From Halichondria panicea (lineage: Eukaryota; Porifera; Demospongiae; Suberitida; Halichondriidae), in assembly GCF_963675165.1 (NCBI RefSeq), contig NC_087387.1, forward strand, positions 118,501 to 182,500: a DNA stretch of 64,000 bases, given 5' to 3'. This document shows positions 14,183 to 21,397 of the stretch, one piece after another. The notes beneath the pieces are model-generated. The model was not told the DNA's origin and did no database searches. It worked only from the letters and a program-made list of their open reading frames with translations. Position 1 is the first letter of the stretch. Each line of letters starts with the position of its first letter. Position numbers and translations under genes: made by a program.

Positions 14183-15001
14183 CTATCCTAGTAGTCCTCC
14201 AAGCATATTCATCAAATTACTGCTGTGTGCCTTGTCGCCCTCGGCAGCCACCCCTTCGTAATCCTCGGCATCTACTTCGTCAAGGAGATCGTAATCTTCC
14301 ATGGCAACGTCGTCAAAGAGACTGTAATCTTCCATTGCAACGTTGTCACGGTAATCCTCTTCATTGGCAAGCTCGTTGATAGACTGCAACTTTGTCAGCA
14401 TATCTAACAGCTGTTGTGGTTTTGATTTGACAGCGCCCTTGAGGACATTAACAAGGTTTAGAGCTTTTCTCTTCGTACTTGTTAGTGGTGTTGGTCCTGC
14501 CCTGGCTCCATTATTGATAATCTCAGCTGCTAGTTTCTGTTTGGCTTTTTCCTTCAACTCTTCCTTAATTTCTTTCTGCATCTCTTTCTGGAGTACCTTT
14601 TTAACTGTTGGTGCTGAAGGTGATTTGGGACCACTGAGTGGTGATGCTGGTGCCTTGGCCAAAGGGTTGACTGTTTCGAGCATGTCAAAGAGACCCTGAG
14701 CCTGGATTATATCGACTGCGTCTTGTGTCGCCACCTCATCGCTACGGAGCATGTCTGCCAGAGCTGAGAGTGTTTGCACATCTGCACCAGAGCCACGACT
14801 GCAAGCTCTTTGTAAAGCAGCCAGCAGCTCTTCTTTAGCCGAGACATCATCATATTCTTGCTGCTGCACGATCTCTGATAGCAACTGCTCGTTTAGGAGT
14901 GATTCTAGCTCCTCCAGGGTAGCCATTGCTTGGGCATTCCTAACAGAGAAGACTGACGAGATGGTGAGGGCTAGCACACAGAGAATGATGATTGACTTCA
15001 T
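14183..15001 (-). CDS. Secreted protein with C-terminal GGLLG motif (family member C)
   Basis: Intronless, 272 residues from the ATG at 15001 (MKSIIILCVLALTISSVFS signal peptide); an in-frame ATG five codons earlier is less likely. The mature protein begins with a Leu/Glu-rich helical section (TLEELESLLNEQLLSEIVQQ), has a single Arg-Ala-Cys-Ser segment, a Lys/Glu-rich coiled stretch (KEMQKEIKEELKEKAKQKL, about residues 148-166), and near the end an acidic imperfect repeat of the type VAMEDYSLFDD/VAMEDYDLLDE/VDAEDYEGV. It ends SSNLMNMLGGLLG. The C-terminus aligns with members A and B. TATAAAG lies on the minus strand at about 15054-15060, 54 bp before the ATG. Function unknown; secretion is strongly supported. 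Confidence 0.8.
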   Translation of the reverse strand: MKSIIILCVLALTISSVFSVRNAQAMATLEELESLLNEQLLSEIVQQQEYDDVSAKEELLAALQRACSRGSGADVQTLSALADMLRSDEVATQDAVDIIQAQGLFDMLETVNPLAKAPASPLSGPKSPSAPTVKKVLQKEMQKEIKEELKEKAKQKLAAEIINNGARAGPTPLTSTKRKALNLVNVLKGAVKSKPQQLLDMLTKLQSINELANEEDYRDNVAMEDYSLFDDVAMEDYDLLDEVDAEDYEGVAAEGDKAHSSNLMNMLGGLLG

Positions 15002-15053
15002 GTTGCTGTCTGTCACACTGTGAAATAGTTTGTGGGATATTGTGTGGAGGCAT

Positions 15054-15060
15054 CTTTATA
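15054..15060 (-). promoter_or_regulatory. TATA box of secreted gene C
   Basis: TATAAAG on the minus strand, 53-59 bp upstream of the ATG at 15001. Confidence 0.55.
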
Positions 15061-15064
15061 TCAG

Positions 15065-15530
15065 TCCTATAGGGGATGTGTGTGTCCTATATATTTATAC
15101 TGTACATTTTCATTGTGGAAAGAAGTCATTTGTTGGATAAGTGATCCTATTCAGTCTATTGTGTTTTAGTTTGCAGCCACTGGATTACAAACAGGATTAA
15201 AATTCACATAATATTGAGTAGTCTCTCATTCTTCTATAATTATATGTTGTTCAGTATTATAATTATATCATGTGTGAATAAACTAAAACTTAACTGAATA
15301 CCCTCAAAAAGGAACTAACACCTTTTAGACTACACACTGCAATGTACGTGTATAACGTGTAACATTCACTTCTCACTTGTAATTATCAAAACACTACTTC
15401 ATTGTTTATCTTTTCATTTTTGCTATCAACATGTATAGCAATTAATGCCTCTGTACAAACAAGGGTACTACTCTAAGATAACCTTTCAATCTATATCTCA
15501 CAGCATGCATGATAACTATAGCTAGGTATT
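15065..15530. other. Intergenic spacer between secreted genes C and the His/Pro-rich gene
   Basis: AT-rich sequence without supported coding, RNA or repeat features. It would contain the upstream region of gene C and the 3' end of the next gene (both minus strand). Confidence 0.5.
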
Positions 15531-15538
15531 AAAGTCCT

Positions 15539-16327
15539 CTAAATATTGAGCATTAGTTCTTTCACTCTCTGCATGATCCGCTCTGTGATAAGGTTGCCAA
15601 GCTCTTTCATTTCTCTGCTTGTTTGGTATCCATTCCCTCGAACCATTTGGTTACTTTGCAGCTGAGCTTTATTCATTTGTCTCTGTAGCTCCTGAAAACC
15701 CGTCCTGTTGTGGGACTTGAAATCCATGTTCAGCTTCAGTTGCACGTCATTCTCTTTCTTATCTTTATCACTTCCACCCTTGCCGTTGACTGAGTGGGTG
15801 GGTGGGTGAACGTGTAGCACTGGGCTCCTGGAGAGAGGCTGTCCTGAGGGTATTGAAGGTGGTGGCTTGATCGCCACTCTCTGATTGGGCGAACTGGGAT
15901 GTATGTGTAGGTGGGGGGTACCAGGAGTCAGCGGCTGTCTTTGTGGAGGGTATAAATGAATTCCTGGAATCTCTGGCACTGGTTGAACTGGTTGAACAGG
16001 TTTGATCGGGTGGATGTGGACACTCGGTAGTGCTGGAGGGGGTGCTGGTCTTGCTAATACAGGGAGTTTGTAATAGTCTTGAGGCTGTTGCGCTGGCCTG
16101 AGATGCAGCTTTAATCCAATGCCTGGAGTGGGGGCTGGGGAGATGGCAGGTCTGCTCTCCATCTTATTGAGAAGGTTCTTGGCAGCTCGTTGTATGACGT
16201 TGCTCAGCCGCTGGTCAGCCATCGCCTTAGCACGATCAGAGAGCACGCCCTGGTAGCGTAGAGGCAGGCTGTACACAGTGGTGCTAGCTAAGGCACACAA
16301 TAGCAGTATAGCAGCTGTCGCCTTCAT
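15539..16327 (-). CDS. Secreted proline-rich protein with H-x-H-P repeats
   Basis: Intronless, 262 residues. Signal peptide MKATAAILLLCALASTTVYS. A short helical region follows (residues 24-57), then a long Pro-rich stretch (about 58-175) carrying a recurring motif of hydrophobic-His-hydrophobic-(His/Arg/Tyr)-Pro: LHLRP, VHIHP, IHLYP, LHIHP and LHVHP, spaced roughly 20-35 residues apart. The last 90 or so residues are Lys/Gln/Arg-rich and end ITERIMQRVKELMLNI, an amphipathic helix. His-x-His pairs can bind metals, and His/Pro-rich secreted proteins occur in silica and mineral matrices as well as in antimicrobial proteins; either is inference. Neighbours are secreted genes on the same strand. 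No family recognised. Confidence 0.78.
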   Translation of the reverse strand: MKATAAILLLCALASTTVYSLPLRYQGVLSDRAKAMADQRLSNVIQRAAKNLLNKMESRPAISPAPTPGIGLKLHLRPAQQPQDYYKLPVLARPAPPPALPSVHIHPIKPVQPVQPVPEIPGIHLYPPQRQPLTPGTPHLHIHPSSPNQRVAIKPPPSIPSGQPLSRSPVLHVHPPTHSVNGKGGSDKDKKENDVQLKLNMDFKSHNRTGFQELQRQMNKAQLQSNQMVRGNGYQTSREMKELGNLITERIMQRVKELMLNI

Positions 16328-16628
16328 GCTTCACATAAGATGTCTGTTTGGTTAGATAGGTGTACAGTGGCTTGTGAGTAAACTGGCATTGGATGAAATG
16401 GTTCTAATTATATTAAAGGATTTCAGCATGGAAATGCTGAGTTAGTGTGTGTACATTGGAACAATTGAGCAGCACAATAGCTCAATTTACTGAGCAAAAG
16501 ACCAATAGGAAGTATTCCATGATTACTAGAAAAATGTTGTCATCATTCTATGCATACAATTATAGTCTAATTCTAATTCAAGTTCTTGTTCATTCTAACT
16601 TAGTCTATATTAGTCTGTTAATTCTCTT

Positions 16629-17366
16629 TTACTCCTCCAGGAGTTGGAGAAAAGCTGCCTCATTGAGTGTGTCCGAATCATCCTCGATCATCATAGCCTC
16701 AGCTACAGCATCCTCCAGCTGCTCAGACAAGTCCTGCACCTGCACACACTTGCTTTGAGGGGCACATGTGTCTCCATTCTTCATTCTTTTATAGCCTTTG
16801 TAGACTTTTTTGCCGAAATCGATTCCCCTTCTGATCAAATTCTTGAACCAGCTGGTGGTAGCTTGTGTCTGTTGACTTGCAAAGAATTTTTGCAGCTCAG
16901 CGGACAGTTCGTCGCCACCATCTTCCTCGTCTGTCTGAGCAACCTTGGCTTGCATCGACTGTAGCATTGACTTCTTCTCATGAGTCATAAAAACTTCAAT
17001 GGCTGCCTCCTCCAGCGCCTCTGGCATGTCCTCAACCTCGGCACAGCCTTTCCCCTTCTGATACAAGTTGTACACTTTCTTGCCCACTTTGACGGCCTTT
17101 TTTACAAATTTTTTAGCTTTTTTGAAAATCTTCTTAAGCCAGCCTTGCAACTCAGCATTGTTGTATTGTTTGACTGCAAAAACGTCTTGAGTCTGATCAC
17201 GAGTGTCTTCTTCTTCTTCACTCTGAATAGCACTGTCCAACAGTAATGCTTGCTCCAAAGCATTCTCAACAATGGCGTTGATGTCCATCTTCTTGGATAC
17301 CGTTGGAGAGCTGTAAGCAATAGCCACCAACACAGCACAAACTGCAACAGTAAGAAGAGTCTTCAT
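16629..17366 (-). CDS. Two-unit cationic amphipathic peptide precursor (antimicrobial-precursor-like)
   Basis: Intronless, 245 residues. Signal peptide MKTLLTVAVCAVLVAIAYS. The layout is acidic spacer (residues 40-60), cationic helix 1 (about 74-106, beginning GWLKKIFKKAKKFVKKAVK), acidic spacer with one Cys (CAEVEDMPEALEEAAIE, about 108-124), a linker, cationic helix 2 (about 172-198, SWFKNLIRRGIDFGKKVYKG), a Cys pair (CAPQSKC, 201-207) and an acidic tail (DLSEQLEDAVAEAMMIEDD). Each helix/acidic-spacer pair is recognisably a duplicate (GKKVY then K/G, then C, then an acidic 'L/MxExLExA' helix). Trp followed by Lys/Arg-rich amphipathic helices and neutralising acidic pro-segments is the usual design of invertebrate antimicrobial precursors. 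TATAAAAA sits about 75 bp upstream. Activity is inferred, not shown. Confidence 0.78.
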   Translation of the reverse strand: MKTLLTVAVCAVLVAIAYSSPTVSKKMDINAIVENALEQALLLDSAIQSEEEEDTRDQTQDVFAVKQYNNAELQGWLKKIFKKAKKFVKKAVKVGKKVYNLYQKGKGCAEVEDMPEALEEAAIEVFMTHEKKSMLQSMQAKVAQTDEEDGGDELSAELQKFFASQQTQATTSWFKNLIRRGIDFGKKVYKGYKRMKNGDTCAPQSKCVQVQDLSEQLEDAVAEAMMIEDDSDTLNEAAFLQLLEE

Positions 17367-17439
17367 TGCGATTTTATTTGACAGTCAAAGCTGGGAAAAG
17401 TTGACAGTCGAAGCAACTGGTGGAAAGTCTCAGCGTTGG

Positions 17440-17450
17440 GCATTTTTATA
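17440..17450 (-). promoter_or_regulatory. TATA box of the two-unit cationic precursor gene
   Basis: TATAAAAATG on the minus strand, about 75-85 bp before the ATG at 17366. Confidence 0.5.
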
Positions 17451-17464
17451 CAGCTGCGTAAGTT

Positions 17465-17942
17465 GCTATGGTGTCAGATTTATTTGCTGCTTAAATAAAC
17501 GTAATTATTAGTATGAATGTCAGCTATGTGTTTTCTACAGGAGTCTCAGTTTACTTTCATTTTGTGAAGTGTTACATTTGCTAGTGCATGTTTTTATTGC
17601 AACGATTACATGATGCACGAATCTTCACTACATTTGAAAAGGTATCTCTTGAATCAAGAGTGAAACCACACAGCTCAGTGTGTCAACTATCACCTCTCGC
17701 TATATTTGTTGGGGAATTTTTATGCATGGTGTCAAATTTATTGTTTATTTTTCATTTTTGCTGTTGATTGATTATCAGCTATGTTTAAGTGTTGTAAATT
17801 ACATCTGCTATAGTGCATGTTTTTGTTACAACATGATGTATGAATCTTCACTACCTTGTTGAAAGGTATCCCATGAATCGATAGTGAAACCACACATGTA
17901 GCTGAGTATGTGTTCAACCGCCACCTCTCTCTATCATCATGC
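17465..17942. repeat. Diverged ~235-bp tandem duplication upstream of the cationic precursor gene
   Basis: Two diverged copies in direct orientation lie side by side. Copy 1 (about 17470-17705) and copy 2 (about 17725-17942) share TATGGTGTCA/ATGGTGTCAAATTTATT, GTCAGCTATGTGTTT/ATCAGCTATGTTTAA, GTGCATGTTTTT, GAATCTTCACTAC, AAAGGTATC, TGAATC, AGTGAAACCACACA and CACCTCTC. The region is just upstream of the minus-strand gene at 16629-17366, so it may have duplicated promoter or enhancer sequence. Confidence 0.75.
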
Positions 17943-18244
17943 ACTCCATGAGACTATGCAACTCTCTCTAGCAACTGTAATTCCATGCTGGCAATGGCTG
18001 ATTAGGTGCTGTACACCATTGCCACAGGGCACAGTCAACACATGTGGGAAATCAACCCAGTAGATCTGACCAACACATCACCCACTACATGCCATTGTGA
18101 CACATGCACACATGTGTACTTCCTCCCCCACTACTTGTTTCCTCTATAACTCTCTGCAGGGCTGTACCCTACCACTGTAGACTGGCTTCTCTGAAGCACT
18201 AGTAAAGAAGGCAACAGAGAGAAGGAAGAGCTCCTCCATGCAAG

Positions 18245-18637
18245 ATGTGGCTAACTCTAAGGATAGCATGGCTGTCTGTACTTTTAACTTTATGTGTGTT
18301 ACAAGCACAGTCAGAGAGAATAAGAAAGATAACTGTTGACAAGTTGGTGGAGAATAAGCAAGAACTAGCTGAGATTGAAAGTGCATTGGAAGACATTGGC
18401 CAATCATTCCGAGACTTTGGAACAAAAGTTAAGAACTTTTTCACTCCTAAATCAGATCGTCCAACGCCAAGACCAATGGATCATATTCCAGCAGTGTTTC
18501 AAGAGCAGCAAGAGCCGGGGTTGTTGTTAGAGGAGGCAGTTGTCAAGGCTGCATTGGATAGTGTAGTGCAGGAACAGTCAGAAGATGTAGCTAACTATAG
18601 CTGGTTCAGGAGACTCTTAGCAAAAGCTCTGCAATAA
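18245..18637 (+). CDS. Small secreted protein ending in a cationic amphipathic helix
   Basis: Intronless, 130 residues. Signal peptide MWLTLRIAWLSVLLTLCVLQ. A mixed-charge helical region (LAEIESALEDIGQSF) follows, then a basic patch (FGTKVKNFFTPKS), an acidic segment (LLLEEAVVKAALDSVVQEQS), and the end NYSWFRRLLAKALQ-stop. The SWFRRLLAKAL ending resembles SWFKNLIRRG of the two-unit precursor gene upstream (16629-17366), and the acidic 'LEEAVxxA' segment resembles that gene's acidic spacers. The two may therefore be related, here with a single terminal helix. The gene is on the opposite strand from that gene. AATAAAG lies about 70 bp after the stop. Confidence 0.75.
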   Translation: MWLTLRIAWLSVLLTLCVLQAQSERIRKITVDKLVENKQELAEIESALEDIGQSFRDFGTKVKNFFTPKSDRPTPRPMDHIPAVFQEQQEPGLLLEEAVVKAALDSVVQEQSEDVANYSWFRRLLAKALQ

Positions 18638-18825
18638 ACTGTTTATTGAATGTGTTGTTGTTTTTGTCAGACCTTATAATACATCTATGATGTTGGTCAA
18701 CTTTGCATAATAAAGCTTTAGTTGCAGTTACAACACCAAGTGTTTATTGTTGTCTATGCCGATTTTTCTCTAAAATATTCTGTATACAGTAGGCTTAGAG
18801 AAAACTCGGCCTGGGAAGATGTATA

Positions 18826-19208
18826 CCGTATATCTTCTAATTTATCGGACACTTCTAATTACCCGGACACTCTTTTGGGCAATTTTCGTTGTTCTAATAC
18901 AACGGACACTCCAGTACTTTAATATTACATTTGTTCTAAATATCCGGACAATACCTTGAAAAGTTGAGCTACCATTCATAGACGGCAAGTAAGACTTAGA
19001 GTGCTGCAGTTAGATAGCCTTTGAGTAGCTAGTTTTAGATAGCTAGTGCAACTATTCAGTCGTACCCTGTTCTAGCTCGCATGCAGCTGCTTGCTTGTTC
19101 TAATTATTCCGGACACTTCGCATGCTCTATAAAAGTCTGTTCCAATTATACCCGGACAATTTCCAAAATAATTATTTTTTGCTGTCCGATAAATTAGAAG
19201 ATATACGG
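18826..19208. mobile_element. MITE, family 2 (383 bp, TA target duplication)
   Basis: Terminal inverted repeats of about 28 bp: CCGTATATCTTCTAATTTAT-CGGACA at the left and its complement TGTCCGATAAATTAGAAGATATACGG at the right, flanked by TA on both sides (18824-18825 and 19209-19210). No transposase. The interior has several copies of a TTCTAATTAYCCGGACA-like motif in both orientations, derived from the termini. TA flanks fit a Tc1/mariner- or PIF/Harbinger-mobilised element; the family is not identified. Confidence 0.88.
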
Positions 19209-19353
19209 TAAATGATGTGCGGCTACTTATAGAGGCTCATGTGCCCGCGCCTGATATTCTGCGCATGCTCATAATAATTATAGTATATACTTTCTTCAGC
19301 AAAAAAATTTTTTTTCATCATACACAAAATTTCAGTTAGTACATTGTTCCACT

Positions 19354-20986
19354 TCACTTTTTTTCCAGTAATTCTCTGCTCAGTAGTGCCTCGATGATGG
19401 AAGTTTGGTTGAGCCTGAAGGGTGGGGGGTCAGGAGGGGATGGCTGAGGACCTGGTTGGGCCATATGAGCTACTTTTCTGCTCAGTAATGCCTCGATGAT
19501 GGCAGTTTGGTTGAGCGTGAAGGGTGGGGGGTCAGGAGGGGATGGCTGAGGACCTGGTTGGGCCATATGAGCTACTTCTCTGCTCAGTAATGCCTCGATG
19601 ATGGCAGTTTGGTTGAGCGTGAAGGGTGGGGGGTCAGGAGGGGATGGCTGAGGACCTGGTTGGGCCATATGAGCTACTTCTCTGCTCAGTAATGCCTCGA
19701 TGATGGCAGTTCGGTTGAGCGTGAAGGGTGGGGGGTCAGGAGGGGATGGCTGAGGACCTGGTTGGGCCATATGAGCTATTTCTCTGCTCAGTAATGCCTC
19801 GATGATAGCAGTTCGGTTGAGCCTGAAGGGTGGGGGGTCAGGAGGGGATGGCTGAGGACCTGGTTGGGCCATATGAGCTACTTCTCTGCTCAGTAATGCC
19901 TCGATGATGGCAGTTCGGTTGAGCGTGAAGGGTGGGGGGTCAGGAGGGGATGGCTGAGGACCTGGTTGGGCCATATGAGCTACTTCTCTGCTCAGTAATG
20001 CCTCGATGATGGCAGTTCGGTTGAGCGTGAAGGGTGGGGGGTCAGGAGGGGATGGCTGAGGACCTGGTTGGGCCATATGAGCTACTTCTCTGCTCAGTAA
20101 TGCCTCGATGATGGCAGTTCGGTTGAGCGTGAAGGGTGGGGGGTCAGGAGGGGATGGCTGAGGACCTGGTTGGGCCATATGAGCTATTTCTCTGCTCAGT
20201 AATGCCTCGATGATGGCAGTTCGGTTGAGCGTGAAGGGTGGGGGGTCAGGAGGGGATGGCTGAGGACCTGGTTGGGCCATATGAGCTATTTCTCTGCTCA
20301 GTAATGCCTCGATGATGGCAGTTCGGTTGAGCGTGAAGGGTGGGGGGTCAGGAGGGGATGGCTGAGGACCTGGTTGGGCCATATGAGCTATTTCTCTGCT
20401 CAGTAATGCCTCGATGATGGCAGTTTGGTTGAGCGTGAAGGGTGGGGGGTCAGGAGGGGATGGCTGAGGACCTGGTTGGGCCATATGAGCTACTTCTCTG
20501 CTCAGTAATGCCTCGATGATAGCAGTTTGGTTGAGCCTGAAGGGTGGGGGGTCACGAGGAGATGGCTTTGGTCCTGGTTTGGGAGCTTTGGGTGGAGATG
20601 GTGCAGCAATGCGGGCTATTTTTTTGCTCAGTAGTGCCTCGATGATGGCAGTTCTGTCGGGATCGTTGTCGTCAGTTTCAGTAATATGAGCAAACCTTCC
20701 ATGGGTTTGCAGTGCTCCTGCAAGCACCAGCAATATAATACCGTATAGCGCGAAATTTTCGAGGGGCTTAATTTTCGCGGATTTCGTGGGTTGGAATTCT
20801 ACACGAAAATTAAGTCCACGAAAAGTGTTCGTTAATAAGAATTACCTGCTACATGCAAATATTTAAAGGCGTGGCTTCCGGTAAACAGTCATTCCGCGAA
20901 CATTGTGCAACGAAATGGCTTTTAGAGGCCAATCCACGAAATATAAGTGCCTCGAAAATTTCGCGCTATACGGTAGTCAATTTCAT
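19354..20986 (-). CDS. Secreted 34-residue repeat protein, signal peptide interrupted by a MITE
   Basis: On the minus strand an ATG at 20986 starts MKLT. The frame is then broken by a MITE (20741-20973) and its TA duplication. On the far side the frame resumes as IILLVLAGALQTHG, completing a textbook signal peptide if the insert and one TA are ignored. The mature part runs to the stop at 19354. It has 13 IIEALLS modules, 11 of them in 34-residue (102-bp) repeats that are nearly identical (MAQPGPQPSPPDPPPFTLN, then R/Q, then TAIIEALLSREVAH). LNRT/LNQT gives an N-glycosylation sequon in almost every repeat. The first unit is a diverged variant with KAPKPGPKPSP, and the last ends SRELLEKK. With the element present, ATG 20986 reads a stop within three codons of the insertion edge, so the allele looks non-secreted unless the insert is spliced out. 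No family recognised. Confidence 0.8.
20741..20973. mobile_element. MITE, family 1 copy a (233 bp), inside a signal-peptide coding sequence
   Basis: Ends are CCGTATAGCGCGAAATTTTC and the matching inverted GAAAATTTCGCGCTATACGG, flanked by TA at 20739-20740 and 20974-20975. The interior is shared with a second copy at 25017-25232 (for example AATATTTAAAGGCGTGGC, CATTCCGCGAACATTGTGCA). The perfect 20-bp ends suggest recent insertion. Sub-terminal inverted segments (CACGAAATTC/CACGAAAATTAAG) make it strongly self-complementary. Confidence 0.9.
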
Positions 20987-21227
20987 GGCTGCAGCAGAAC
21001 TTTAGAATTGGTATTTTTGACAAGTTTGATGCAAATTGAGTGCCTACTTTTATAAGCAGGAGTCCTCATGAGCCCTTGTGGTGACATGGAGGTTCTTAAT
21101 CTTGGTTGGAACATATTGACATGGACAGCAGGAAGCAAAGGCCCTGACTAAAAACCATGCAGTGGTGTCATGATTAAAAATTGAGGTACTACCTTAACCA
21201 AGTGGTTTATTTTACTGGCAAAAAACA

Positions 21228-21292
21228 GCCCTGAATAGCCCTGAACAGCCCTGAACAGCCCTGAATAGTAGCCCTGAATAGCCTCATCAAAT
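21228..21292 (+). repeat. AGCCCTGAA short tandem repeat
   Basis: Five copies of a 10-18-bp unit AGCCCTGAA(T/C)AGCC, in the spacer between the repeat-protein gene and AOX. Confidence 0.85.
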
Positions 21293-21397
21293 GCCACTAG
21301 AGGTCTCAGTGGTCAAAAATAAGATATAATCAGTACTGTGAATTGTCTATAGTCTAAGAAATGATTGACTTTGCTGTGTTCATGGCTATGAGGGTGG

